From the NCBI RefSeq assembly GCF_051014685.1, contig NC_135059.1:8494001-8558000 (forward strand): a stretch of 64,000 nucleotides of DNA, given 5' to 3'. The notes under the pieces were generated by a model. It saw only the letters and a program-made list of their open reading frames with translations, did not search any database and had not been told where the DNA came from. This stretch comes from Ptiloglossa arizonensis. Its lineage: Eukaryota; Arthropoda; Insecta; Hymenoptera; Colletidae. This document shows positions 25,991 to 39,294 of this stretch, one piece after another (position 1 is the first letter of the stretch; each line of letters starts with the position of its first letter). A program made the translations under genes and the position numbers.

Positions 25991-26906
25991 ATTAAAATGT
26001 TACATATAAAGGAATATGTACATAATACATATGTATAAGGAATATATATATAATACAGTAATAATGCAAATAATTGTCAAATAATTTATAATTGTCAGAT
26101 CGTGATTTTGATCTACATCTACACTGTTAATGTACTAACACTTATTGTTATAGTACTTTTTAAAATTAATAGATTTGAAAATTTGACATCTCTTTTTATC
26201 TATTGTTTGTTTTGACCAATCGGTCGGATTTATTGTACGATGTTCAGTTAGGACGCAGTCTAATAGACAGAAACAAGTTTTCTACGTTTCCTACCTTTAC
26301 CGACTTCGGTGGTTCGGTTGAATATAGTTTCTATAATTACCATTCTTAAACAAAGAGTATGACACCAACTCCCGTAAAATGAAATCTTTGTTTTATATCT
26401 GGTCTATGATTCTGATTACTATCAAAAGAAATTAATTTTCATATTTAGTTTTAATTCCAACACCTTATAGCGCTCCAATTTTATTCTAGTCTCACCGATA
26501 ACATTGAAAGTAATATGATAATAGCAAGGAGCGTACAACAACCGAATCTGTATGACATACAGCAATTTGAAAAATAACTGTCTACAACATTTGTTTCATA
26601 TCTCGCCTGTGATACAAAAAAGTATTAGTTGCAGTATTATATATCTACATTGTATATTTCGTCTGCGAAACATTTATTTATGTACATTACCAATGTGTCA
26701 CAATATGTAGAAATCTGCAAAAATAATAATGCAGAGGCGACATCTTTCAATCCTATAAAAAAGAGGATATATATTATTAATTTGGAAAGTTTGATGCATC
26801 CATGAAAGGTTGAGGTCCTCACGATCGGAAAATGGCACGCGCATAGTAAGAATTATCAAGAAATATAATAAAAAGTATTCACGGCGAACGATCGTATGGA
26901 ATAACG
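25991..26906. other. intergenic, upstream of PYM
   Basis: AT-rich sequence without recognisable genes. The last 100 bases probably hold the PYM promoter and 5' UTR. Confidence 0.4.
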
Positions 26907-27913
26907 ATGGCGTCGGCTTACATTAAAGATGAGCAAGGTAATAACCTTTTTCGCTCCGTTCAAACACTTCGGTTACTTCAACGAATGAACTATTTATAAC
27001 CTGTAAGATGTAAACAACTTGTATTGCTGAAAAATGTAAGCCGTATTCTGATACTTATTCTTTCCTACGTCATAACTAATCATCAACAAATCCTTTAATA
27101 CAAAATAAATATTCGGTTTAATGTAACTCAATGAAATCAATGTAATAGAAATATTTATATATTTGATTCAGTTTGATATATAAAATTCATTTCTCTTGCA
27201 AACATTTTCATAGGCGGAACATTTATTCCTGCTAGTCAACGTCCAGACGGTACATGGCGTAAGCCACGTCGTGTCAAAGATGGTTATATACCACAGGAAG
27301 AAGTTCCACTGTATGTAATAATTTATAAACTGTTTGTAGTGACATTGTTTCTTCAATGTGTAATGTTCTGGTTATTTATCTTTTTAGGTATGAAAGCAAA
27401 GGTAAACAAATAAAAAATAAACCCGTATATCCAATAGGTGCAAGTCCAGAATTCATTGCTGAGCACAAAGCTAAACACGAAGCACTGCTAGCAGCCAAGG
27501 CCAAAACAGTTTCTAGTGCGCAAGTTAAAACAGAAGTCAAAAAGAAGAAGAAAAAAAATAAAAATAAAACAACCGAACGTATAACAGAAGAGTTGGCTGA
27601 AACTAATATCTCTGAACCCGAACAAAAGAAAGATTCATCGTCACGCAATAATAAACTGCAATCTAATGCAAAATCAATACCACATGATCAAACTCTGACT
27701 CTAAAATCAAATGTTATGAATTTATCTGATATTACAGTACCAGATCCACAAAAAAGATTAAAAAATCTAAGGAAAAAAATTCGAGAAATTGAAACTTTGG
27801 AACAAAAAATAAAAACTGGATTGTTAAAAAATCCAGAAAAAGAAATACTTGACAAATTGTCAAGGAAAGCTGAAATCTTGAAAGAAATAAAACGATTAGA
27901 GGCAAGTCAATAA
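26907..27913 (+). CDS. Pym: partner of Y14 and Mago (PYM), exon-junction-complex disassembly factor
   Basis: PYM binds Mago-Y14 and removes exon junction complexes from translated mRNA. Three exons (26907-26937, 27214-27310, 27388-27913) give 217 aa. The conserved Mago/Y14-binding N-terminus is clear: [20 protein letters not shown] followed by [10 protein letters not shown] lysine-rich middle ([10 protein letters not shown]) and a C-terminal helix ([20 protein letters not shown]) match the family. The first exon encodes only [10 protein letters not shown] plus one base. Confidence 0.95.
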
Positions 27914-28639
27914 TAAAAGGTGGTTGAAAAAAGTATATTTACACACTCTCATTGATCATCACTTTGTAGTTATACCTAAACCAATGTGTGTTTCTTAAAT
28001 TTTAAAACAATTTTAATACAATCTTACGTAATATCATATTTTCATCCTCTTTATACAGTAAACAAATGGCAATATAGAAATGTACATTTATATGTCGAGA
28101 TTAAAATCGAATACTAATAAATTTAGTACACTATAATGTCACTGTGTGAAAGACCAATCAATCAGATTTTAATAAAAATAAATTGTTTTTGCATACTACA
28201 CGTTGTTATTTATGTCATCAAAAATAAATATATCGATGAAAACAAAATTCATTTTCATTTACTAAATTCCCGAGAACCTTTCATATAACTGTTGAAATAC
28301 TAGGGATTTTATATTCTGTATGCACTGACTAGTTTTATTTTCAGCAACTGTAAAAGTGAGGTACTTCGAGTTTGTAACTACTCACAATGAATAGTATATT
28401 GTGTATAACGAACGTACGAAATGTAGAAGTAACTTCACTACATCCTAGCAGACATTTCCTCTATTAAATCCACATACATGAAACTTGATAACTTTTATTC
28501 GATATTATACTATTTGTAATCAAAATGAAATTGGGTAGTGTCCAATCGACGAAACGGTCGCGAAACAGATTGAAGAAAACGTTTGCCGATTGACTGTCCA
28601 TGAATGGATAATTAATGATATCGAATTAATTAAAATTCA
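27914..28639. other. intergenic between PYM and GATAD1
   Basis: PYM 3' UTR (an AATAAA overlaps the stop region) and the GATAD1 promoter. No further gene is seen. Confidence 0.45.
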
Positions 28640-29526
28640 ATGCCTCTCGGCAGTAAACCCGAATGTGTCAAGTGTGGGACGCAAGAGACCCCACTTTGGC
28701 ACTCAACTGAAGCCGGTAACCTTTGCAATGCTTGTCTCGAAGAAGAAAGATGTTCTGAAACGAATTCGAACGTGAGAAATGAAGATGAGGACAAGGCAGG
28801 ATCACTAAAGCCTACTAGAAGAAGTACAAGGATTACGAGATACTGCAATTTAAAGTCAGCTATTCCACACAAAGTAGTACCTAAAGGGAAAGGACGAAGA
28901 AACTTGTTTAAAAAAACTGTACGTTTATCTCAAAGTTTTCAGTTGTTAAAAATTATAATCTATGTTATTCCTTTTATTTTTAGCCAGTTAAAGCACCAAC
29001 AGCTACGGCGACTCCAGTTACAAGTAATTTCGTATTTTACAAAGGCACTTATTTTCAAGTGGGCGATATAGTTTCTATGCAAGATATTGACGGAGGAATT
29101 TATTATGCTCAAATTCGTGGTTTACTTACAGATCAGTACTGTGAAAAAAGTGCTGCTGTTACTTGGCTGTTGCCTACTACAGCAAGGTAAAATATGAAAA
29201 AAAAATGTATATGCAATTTATTAATCTTAAAAGTAAAAAGTAATTGAATTATATAATTCCATTACTTTTTGTTTATATCGATTTATTATCTATATATATT
29301 TCTTGTCTGCAGTCCACCACCAGATGAAGGATTTAGTCCTGAAACTTACATTATAGGTCCAGAAGAAGATCTTCCACGCAAATTGGAATGTATGGAATTT
29401 GTAATGCATGCACCATCAGATTATTATAAATTAAAAAATACACCATATCCACCATCACTTGCAGAAAGAGGTACTGGATATATATGGACTACGCTTAGAA
29501 ATGAAATAGCTACATCTAAAAAATAA
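28640..29526 (+). CDS. GATAD1: GATA zinc finger domain-containing protein 1
   Basis: Chromatin protein that, in vertebrates, associates with H3K4me3-reader complexes containing KDM5A and SIN3. Three exons (28640-28918, 28984-29186, 29313-29526) give 231 aa (human 269). The N-terminal MPLGSKPECVKCGTQETPLW has a CX2C-X16-CX2C GATA-like finger (Cys 9, 12, 29 and 32). A basic linker follows. The C-terminal half (FYKGTYFQVGDIVSMQDIDG through the YIIGPEEDLPR segment) is the conserved BAH-like part of the family. Confidence 0.93.
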
Positions 29527-30248
29527 TCTTTTGTTTTGAAATTTTAAAACTGATAAAATTTTTGTTTAATTTTGTATAGGTATAAATAATAAAGAATCAT
29601 ATTTTAAAAAATAATACAAACATAAATAAAAAGTGCACCTAGGCTTCCTTGATAACCCTTGAAAAATAAAAATTGACATGCAGTATTGTAGTATTTATTT
29701 GGTATTTTGATACAATATAACAACAATATCTAACATCTTTAATGATAATTGTATGGAAATGTTCACAAATGAGATAATTCTAATGATACTGCTTTGAATA
29801 TAGAAAGAAAAATGCAACTTGATGGATTATACTATAATGGAAATATACTTTTCTTTAGTATTATACAAGAATACTAATGCAATTTTGGTAAAATTTAACT
29901 TTTTTTTTTTGGTTTAACTTTATGGATTGTTACCTTTTCTTGAATGAAAATAGTATTTCAGTTACTCCAAAGCCTTATTTCTAAAGCTAGATATAAACGT
30001 TCTTTTAAATTTCATAATAAAAGTCCTCTTCTATATGGAAATGATTTCTATAGGCTTTAAAACCCAAAACAATCTTCATTTTTTAATTCTGGTACTGTTG
30101 AGATGAGACCATACGAAGAGTTTGCAGACAGTATTGGTGCATTCTCATTCGCTTGAAGGGAGGGAAAAAAAACGCTTGCTGTGGTATTACTTGCACTTGA
30201 AATTGTAGAGGAAACCAGTCAGCTTGGGGTCAACGAAGTAACGGCTGG
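29527..30248. other. convergent 3' region of GATAD1 and AP-3 sigma
   Basis: AT-rich 3' UTR sequence of two convergent genes. No other gene is seen. Confidence 0.45.
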
Positions 30249-31704
30249 TCAGAATTTGAGATCTTTTATAGCTTGTGGCAAGTCAGGTAACTTCATATCC
30301 TTTATCTGTTGTGGTATATTCATATTCTTGACAGCAGAAACAGCACGCGCAGGTGCTGCAGTGATTCCTGCCTGCACATACCATATGGATGGAAAAAATG
30401 GAAAACGGAAAAATTTAAAGGATTTTTGAACTTAAATTAATTAGTAGAAGTAAAGACAAATGAGTAGCTACGCAATACATATTTTATTCTTAGAGCATAG
30501 CGACGTATACATTTGCATTAAGGCACTGTTATCTGAGCAGACATTTACAAACGATAGCACCATCATGCGTGTTATGAGTATTTATTTCGTAAAGCTACGA
30601 GAGATTTGTTTTGAAATTCTTGGTGAAATAGAAAAAAGGGATCACAAATAAACTATACAAAGGAATGAAAGTGTACAAAATGGTTTGATTTCTTTACGGC
30701 TGATTTACTTAGGGAAGGGGCCCCAGAAAGACAAACGGACGAGGTGAGCAAGATCGTCCTGATTTGTAAGTTCCCTAAAATTCATGTTAGGTCAATCAGT
30801 TCTACCACCATATGAAACTGCTCTACAAAACATTCCAATGCATGCACAGCTAACGCATAAACTGCTATAGGCTGTTAACTTCTTCAAGCCCAGATAGCTA
30901 TTTTTGGTGAACTTTTGTCATTTTACTTATGATTTCATTTTACTAATATATTTTTTATTTAATTGAAATTGGATTGGGCCCAAAAAGTTAAGGGATATTT
31001 ACACAAATTAGTTATAACAACTGTGACTTATTAATATAAGTTTTATCATGGTGCATTGCTACTTTATGTACAAAATTTGTCATCTTTGATACTCATGAAT
31101 TATACGACAAAAGCTTAAACGTACAAACATGTATTCATCTCTTGAATATTAACAATAAAAATCTACTTACCTCTTGTTTTTCCAATTTATTTTGATCCTC
31201 AATTCTTGTGAGTATTTCAGTCATATTAGTTTCTAAAACCATTCCACCCATCACCAATTCATTAAGTATGTAATGAACTTTATCCACGTGAAAGATCAGA
31301 TCCAATTCACATACATTCTCAAAACATTTATCCAATGTTTCGACAAAGACTTGTATTAAGTCTAAAATTCCCAACTCTGATTCTGAACTATCAACACAGA
31401 ATACAAAGTATAATGTTGCATAGTGCCGATAAATCAATTTATAATCAGATCCACCGATTAAACTTCCACCTTCCAAGAAATTACAAACATTATCGTCTCT
31501 TTTTGAAACTAATTGAAATGTTTCTTTTATTATCTGTTGTTGCATGTCCTCATTCTGGAAAAAAAAAAATATATCTTATTTAATCCAATAATGCAAAACA
31601 GTAACAACAAAATCTAACTATTTTGTTATACTTACAAAGTATTGATAAAATTTCGAAAGTCGGGGTTTTCCATGATTATTGAACACTAAAATAGCTTTAA
31701 TCAT
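30249..31704 (-). CDS. AP3S2: AP-3 complex subunit sigma
   Basis: Small subunit of the AP-3 adaptor, which sorts cargo to lysosomes and lysosome-related organelles (fly orange eye-colour gene). Three exons (31636-31704, 31171-31554, 30249-30371) give 191 aa (human AP3S1 193). The sequence starts MIKAILVFNNHGKPRLSKFY. It contains IYRHYATLYFVFCVDSSESE and FHVDKVHYILNELVMGGMV, both diagnostic of sigma adaptins. It ends with the AP-3-specific tail NIPQQIKDMKLPDLPQAIKD. The 0.8 kb second intron contains no gene. HPS3, another lysosome-related-organelle gene, lies 15 kb away. Confidence 0.95.
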
Positions 31705-33263
31705 GACTGATGATCAGTTTAATGTGATGAACGATGATTTCGTTTTTCTGCGCCGAAAATTTGTTTATTTGTACATACACAAGATGGTTCAAATTTCGTA
31801 TCTAACAAACGTTCAAAATGCGACAAAAATATAACTAACTTTTCCTAAACATTGCGGTATTGAAGAGATTTTTATCTACTACTGGTTTAATTGGCATAAA
31901 AATATCAATAAAAATTAAGTAGTAGATGTTTCATCTTGCAGCTGTCTATGTACTCCCTCCGTAAACTTTGTACATTTTCTATTTTCTTTAGATTTTTGTA
32001 AACAATTCCATTAATGTAGTATCATGTAATAGTTAATTGACGAACTCTACAGTTCTACGAGTATAAATTACAGTATTCAAATGCCTATTCTTCAATGTGA
32101 TTCATCCATGATTCAGAAAACAACACGGATAGTGATCCGTAGCCCTCTAGTGGTGTAGTTAGTCAGAAAGGTTAGTTAGTGAACTACAGAAAAATTTTTT
32201 TGACGAACCATTTCGATGTAATCCGTGTACTTGAAAGCACGGAGAAAGAGTGGAGTCAAGAATCTCATTCATTTTATTATTTTGTTATTCATTCATAGAA
32301 ATATGTTATCAAAATTGTGTAATGCTCTTCGATGAATCGTAAGTTTAATCTTACGATGGAAGTAAATGGAGATCTGTCAAATGCAGCGTAGTAACGCAAT
32401 CATCACATCTCAAAGGTAAGATTGTTTACAGAGTATGTAATCAACTTGACAGTTGTATCGCAACGTGCAACTTTTGTATTGAATTTTCATGTTATAGTAC
32501 ATTGTTATTTAAAAACAAAAATGAGTTTTTGAACATCTGAGAAAATTAATGACTTTATGCGAAAATCATTGAATCGACTTTTTGTACAAAATAGATTTAT
32601 TATGATGATTTATTGATACATTTATAATTTAATTGAAAATACATCACTCTTTAATTAATAATTTTTTAAAGAAACATTTGCAAGAAACCTGACTCACATT
32701 ATAGCAATTGGATAATTATTTACAAAAACGTACACTTCACCATTAACTTTGCCCTTGAGATATATCATACAGGATGGAGACTTGAGTAATTGCACTTTGA
32801 ATCTCATTAGGCTGGCTTATGCTGAAATATATTGTTTTAAAGTTTTCAAATTTGTAATAATAGAAGAAGAACCAAGTTGAAAGTAAAATTAGATAAATCC
32901 AAACCATTACATTTTGCTCCTAATAATCTGGGTTGTATTAATTCTGTTTATAAGACAATAGCAATAAATAAAATAATTATTTATTTGTGTTTCTTAATGA
33001 ACTCAGTATAATCAAATAAATAAATTATAATACTTTAAAATTACATATTTCAGCAAATCTAAACAATTCTCATATAATTTAAAGCACATCAATCATAAGA
33101 TATAAGTTTTTGTAAATAATTACTAACAATTGTTTAGCATTTCTTTAAATAAGAATAAAGATAACTAAGTTTTGAAATAAGAACTCTATTACATATAGTT
33201 ATAAGGTTTATTAATTTCTATTTTATAAATTGATATAAGAGAAAATATGTTATTTGTACTTAG
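31705..33263. other. divergent promoter region of AP-3 sigma and the galactosyltransferase gene
   Basis: 1.5 kb between divergent starts. It contains a CTCF-like site at 32142 and probably a non-coding first exon of the downstream gene, because an acceptor (TTTGTACTTAG) ends exactly at the base before its ATG. Confidence 0.4.
32142..32153 (-). promoter_or_regulatory. CTCF-like motif
   Basis: Minus-strand CCACTAGAGGGC is a full match to the vertebrate-type CTCF core CCASYAGRKGGC, placed between two divergent genes. Motif match only. Confidence 0.4.
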
Positions 33264-35140
33264 ATGGACAGATTGCAACTATTGCCATTGGAATTGCCAT
33301 CAGCCACCAATATAAACAATAATGGAACAGTTAAAGGAAAAATATCATTCGTTCGGCGATTAGCAGTAGGATTTGTTATTTTGGCTACACTAGGTTTATT
33401 ATATGTACCAGCATACCATTCTGCCCAAAGCCCATTTTCTGGCTTAGGTGAGACTGCATCCCCCGCAGAGTCTATTGGTGTTTCGCACTTGGTAGCCTCC
33501 ATTGGTATGCATTCACTAACATTGCTTGAAGTCCTATTGTATTATAAACTAAATGGTCCTGTTAATTGAGTTTTCTTTCACTTTCTCTTTTCTATTTATT
33601 AATCAATATTAAACTTTAATTATCTTTGAAATTTACCAATGTAAGCTTAAAGAATAACAATTTTTAATAGTTATAGTTTCTGTACAACAATGCCCATGAA
33701 CTATAAGTACAAAAAAACCATAAATAAAATAAGTATCAGCATCGTAATAGTAATAATAAATAATTTGTTCTGTTCTGTAATTTATCAAGTATAGCAGGAA
33801 TTAAAAATAAATTTAAATAGTAGAAAAAGTACTAGAACAAAACATATAATTTTTCTTCTCCTGTTTATTTATTATAGTGTGCTTGAGTGTTGCTGAAGTA
33901 GAATAAATATTTATTTACATTAGCATGCACAAAGCTAGAGTTTAAGGGGAAGAATTTCCTGATTACAGTTCCACTTATAGATTTAGAAAAAAATATTTTT
34001 AAATGACCCATTTACAGCACAACTGCCAGGATGGACATATAATACTTCAAGAGACCTTTGTATATACATTCATCCAGAGAATACAACCTCAGTTTTAAAT
34101 CCTACTGGTATTTGTTCAACACCACCATATCTCCTAATATTTATTTGTTCTGCTGTTGAGAATTTTAAAGCCCGTGCAGCCATAAGAAACACTTGGGCTA
34201 ATAGAAATAATTTAGATAGTATATATAATTCAACAGTAAAGGTAGCATTTCTTTTGGGACAAAGTGACAACGATACACTTAATGTGCGTACTTGTATGCA
34301 GTAAGGGGTTTAATAAATAAAAGCTTCAATAACGAATTTGGAAATAAATTATTTTACAGAACGTAATAGCTGAAGAAAGTCACCAATTCAATGATATTAT
34401 TCAAGAAAAATTTGATGATACATATAATAACTTAACATTAAAGTCTGTTATGATGTTGAAATGGATAACATCAAATTGTGGTCAAGCTAAATACCTCATG
34501 AAAACAGACGATGATATGTTTGTAAATATTCCTATTTTGATGAAAACATTACAATCAAGATTACAAGCCACTGATACATTATTAGGTTCTCTTATTTGCA
34601 ACGCAAAACCTATTTTAAATCCAAATAATAAATGGTAAGTTATAATTTACCGCGGAAAAAGTATTTTATATTTAATAAAATGTATAGATATAGTTCGGAT
34701 CAATGTGTTTGTATAGGTATGCACCAAAATATATGTACTCAGAGAAAATATATCCTAATTATTTATCGGGTACGGGGTATGTGATGAGTCTAGATGTGGC
34801 TTTTAAATTGTATCGAGCAGCATTAACAACACCATTACTTCATTTAGAAGATGTTTATATTACTGGTCTTTGTGCCAAACATGCAAAAATACGGCCTGTA
34901 AATCATCCTGGTTTTAGTTATCTTCCAAGGAAATTGGACCCTTGCATATTAAAAAATGTTATTACAACCCACAAAGTTAATGTGTCTAATATGTATGTGA
35001 TATGGAACAAACTGAATGATACAAATCTTTCTTGTAGTAATCATTCTCGTACTGATAAAAAATCAGTTACCTTAAGCAGAAATGGTAGAAATATTGGATC
35101 TTATATAGTGAAAAGGAGAAACATTAATAAGTGTGTATAA
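33264..35140 (+). CDS. beta-1,3-galactosyltransferase-like (GT31), Golgi type II membrane protein
   Basis: Glycosyltransferase of family GT31, which transfers galactose or N-acetylhexosamine in beta-1,3 linkage; the acceptor cannot be told. Four exons (33264-33447, 34018-34283, 34360-34634, 34717-35140) give 382 aa. A short cytoplasmic part precedes one membrane segment (about residues 32-50, RRLAVGFVILATLGLLYVPA). Family motifs are RAAIRNTW, VAFLLGQ, the metal-binding DDD in YLMKTDDDMF (residues 200-202), YPNYLSGTGYVMS and LEDVYITGLC. Several NxT/NxS sites occur. The donor GTGAGA at 33448 is preferred over reading on, since it keeps the frame into exon 2. Closest relatives are probably B3GALT1/2-type enzymes. 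Confidence 0.9.
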
Positions 35141-37730
35141 AGTAATTGGAATTTTTAAAAATTCTGAAATTGGTCACTTAGTATACTCTCTTAATGTACT
35201 TATCAGATATTTGTACTAGAATTATTGATAGATCTGAATATACTTTTACACTTTTGAATCTCAAAATATAATCAATTCTTGTATTAGTTTCTTTCTTTTA
35301 CTTTGTTCCATCCATGCATTTTTACAGCAAGAAAGACTTGTAACTGATATTTAATAAATAATTGATGAAAGTTTTATACTCCATTTTTCCATTTTAATGG
35401 TAGTAGGCTTTAAGGAAACGCTGTCAATTAGATTTCTTGTATGAGTAGTTAACTTCTTTGCCTACTTATATGAAACTTCGATGATTAAATATCAAACACT
35501 TGTCTGACTAGTATATAATAAATTAGGAATTAACTTAAATCAAAAAATTTACTTTAAACTCCATATACTTCATATTTTATCAGCTACTTCCTGTAGATAT
35601 TAAAATGGTACGTCTGTGTAAATGATATTTACAATTGCTAAAAACAAACATACTCATAAATGTCTTGTATAAAAAGATATCGGTAGGAATATTTTATTTG
35701 AGTTGTAAACTTCCTATATACTCATTTAACCAAGAACTATTTTAAAAATTATGGTGCAGGTTTCAAATGCAACCACATTTTTTTTATAAAAGTATCATAA
35801 ATATTACAATTTACAAAAATCATCTAAATTATCAGAAGTGTCTGTATGTTATTTATAACATAGAACAGATCTAAAACTATATAATACTAACAATAATTTT
35901 ACATATTGAAACTTGTATAGTAAATTACCAGGTGTTTTCCTCAACTTTATCATGCTTCCTATGGAATCTCAATAGTCTAATAGACGTACTTATATACTCT
36001 TAAGTTTCGAATTTTAAAAAGAAGACATGAATGTTTGTATTCTATTTTAAATTATCCTTACATTTTTATAAAAATTAAAAAATTTCTATTGAGTAATGTA
36101 TTTACATACTGTGTTATGATAAAATATTATTAATGTTTGCTATAAGCAATATATTAAATTGCTTTTATTTTTTAAAAAAAGATCATACTATGATATTAAA
36201 ATTTTTTAATGATCGTATTTATCTCAATAAGTATAATGACATAACAAAAAAATATATAAAATATGTTATAAGTGTATTACATTACACTTATCGCCTAAAT
36301 AAAAAAAAATTTCTTTTTAAAATAAATATTTGACTTGTACTAAAGAATTGTTATATATATGCATATACATATATATTTTGCTATTTGTACTTAATGTTAA
36401 TAACTTTCCAAAGTTGATTCCTTTCCAAAAAGTTTATTTTATTTAAAATTTGTATGTTTACTATCCTATTTATAAAATAAAATTAATATTTTTTCATGTT
36501 TAGGTATTGTAATTGTTTTAAGAGCTATATTATACAATTCTTGAATTTAGTACCTATTTTTGACTGGTTATTTATTGGGAAAAATATGAAAACATTAGAA
36601 GAAGAAAATTCATCCATTTATGAATGTGTCTTGTGCATAACATCATTGTTAAGGCTGTACTGTGACATTTATTTATAAGTATGAACAATATATATTTAGC
36701 AATTAAGAATTCTGTGTAGCCTAATACATGCTATGATTACATAATATAAAATTTTGTAAGAGTTCATTATGATGTATCAATTAAGATTAATAATAATTAT
36801 AATAATAATCGCATTTCTAATATTCTGACCAATTAAATTAATTATGATCTGGCTTATGGTGACTGGTTAATAATCATAAAAAATAAATAAAACTGTATTT
36901 CTTGCTGATCCTATTATAAAATATATATCAGATTTTAATATTCATTGAGGTTGTCAAATGAGAGTCATTCACTAGTGCAAATGAAATTAGAATTACTACT
37001 GACTTTCTAGAGTATTCTAGTGGCCTTAGAAAGTTCATTTTATTATTTGCAAATACATTACTTGAAAACTTAGTAATTTTCCAATACATTGCAAAATTTA
37101 GTGCTAAATAGTAATTAATTAATTCTACATTTGTCATGTACTTCTGTAATTTGTTGTTTAATTTTTTAACAAATTTGATTATTTACTCGTGATTATTTCT
37201 TATCAGACGAGCTATACATATTAGAGTAGTTCATTTTTTACTTTAGAATTTGATGGTCTCGCTCTCTCCCCCAAAATAATTCAAATACTTCAACAAAAAA
37301 TTCCAAAAAAACACAAGCTCAATCAAATAATAGAAAAACGGGACTCGGGATTTTACATATCTACTATGCACACATGAAACTAAATGCACGTGGCTCTATC
37401 ATTATTCCAAATGGTATACCAAAATTGTTCACCTATTTTATCATTAATTTTCTTTTTTAACAACTTGTATATAGACGATCTTTTCATATTTAAGATGAAT
37501 ATCTTTTGCATGTTTTCATTAAAGTTGTCTAATCGAATTCGACCGTGTCTATTAGGGTACATACTCTTCATTTATAGACGATCAAAACTTTTACGTGAAT
37601 TATTTTTATCCTCTCATCAGAATGGTTTTAATTTATCAAATAATAATTTTTGTCATAATAATTTAAACTTAATTTCATAATGGGAAACGTGACTTATGCC
37701 CTGACTTTTAAAATTTTACATGTAAAACTA

Positions 37731-37746
37731 CGCGCGCGCGCGCGCG
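37731..37746. repeat. (CG)8 run
   Basis: Uninterrupted alternating C and G in an otherwise AT-rich desert, 24 bases before an A20 run. Confidence 0.85.
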
Positions 37747-38021
37747 TCTATTTGGCTCCACTGCTCTTCCAAAAAAAAAAAAAAAAAAAACAAAATGCTA
37801 TATAAAAATTGTCCATCCATTTGGTTTTAAGAAGATATGAATTATAAGAAAACTAAAATTGATGAATGATATAGTAGATAAAAGTATTAAATTGCTGAAA
37901 AATTTGTATGACCGTCATTTTTTCGATTGAAAAAGGGAAACATTTTGTTGATAGTATAAGATAATAAATAAATAACCGGTTCAATAATAAAAATATTAAA
38001 TTTTGTTTGTTTTTTTTATTC

Positions 38022-38023
<2 letters not shown>

Positions 38024-38079
<56 letters not shown>
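38024..38079. repeat. (TA)n microsatellite
   Basis: About 28 uninterrupted TA units, possibly polymorphic. Confidence 0.9.
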
Positions 38080-38084
<5 letters not shown>

Positions 38085-39294
38085 AGATACTTTTTTCCAA
38101 GAATAATAATATACTTTTAAATCGTGCAAATATTTGATTTTACTTTGTTATCGCCTCAAGACCGAAGTAGGGGCTATAGACATAACGGTGACTGGTTAGA
38201 TAGGTTTAGATAAAATGGTTGCAAAACTTATTGTAATTGTATATATCCTTTGTTTAAAGGGATATTAAAAATTGTCTACATACCAATAAATAAAAAGAAA
38301 AATATGGCCAGGTAGGTGGACAATTTTGTTATACCATATGGAGTAGTGTTAAAGCCACAAGTCTATTTCTCGTTACCCGATTGAATTCATATTTTAAAAG
38401 AATTTTTGTTTATGATTGAAAACATTCTAGGGGTAAGACAAAATAAATCTCAGCTGTCGTAGTTAAGGACCACTTTAATATATACAAAATCTTAACAAAA
38501 ATGTAGGATATTTTCTCAAAATCAATTTCTCACGTGAAGAGAAATCGAAATGCTCAGACCTTTTCTGAAACTTCGTTATTGAGATATAAACAGTTTACAG
38601 ATGTAATTTCAGATATGTTATTTATGTCCCGGTCAGCTGATCGTGCGCCGTACATGCATGAATTTACATATAAGAAGCGCATGCCCATGTTTACACGCAT
38701 AAAATCTTGACCTGCTTATATTTTGATAACGAAACCTTAGATTACAAATTGGAAAAGAACTTTTTGACTTATATTAGCATGAGAAATTAATTCGGAAAGA
38801 AGATCTCATATTTTCTTTACTACCTTGTATACTAGACAACCAATTTTTACGTATGTACGTCTGTTGAATTGTTAAACATTTATGTATCTAATAATAAATT
38901 GTAAAATAGAAAGAGAGAAAATGATATTATCATTTGTGTTAAAAAAAAAATGTGACTTTTTAATATTCTAATATTCAACCTAGCACTTAAAATTTTAATA
39001 GAAACGCTATCCACTTTCATGTTTAAATTTTATTTCTATCATTGTGTTAAATATTTTGAAATAAAGATGTTATTTACAATTAAATAGAATTGTATCAATA
39101 ATTATGTGCTTAAGTATAAATTCTTTCTATTTCATTAAAAATGGAATAAGAATCAGCAAAAGTTATTATAGACCATTGCATAAAAAAGTTTTAGTTAATA
39201 ACACGTTTATACAAAAATATTAATTATATATTTATAAAATAAATACATACAATATATTTATGTTTAGTAAAGTAATTATTATATGCACAAGTAT

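Larger units (their letters stand above)
35141..39294. other. 4.1 kb AT-rich gene desert with simple repeats
   Basis: Convergent 3' flanks of the galactosyltransferase and GPATCH4 genes. Open frames are short and low in complexity. A CG run (37731-37746), an A20 run (37771-37790) and a long TA run (38024-38079) are present. The part near 38400-38760 is less AT-rich and may be an old dispersed-repeat relic. I see no gene. Confidence 0.45.

Noticed and set aside
30460..30651. 63-codon plus-strand frame in the AP-3 sigma intron
   Set aside because: No recognisable feature; short and in an AT-rich intron.
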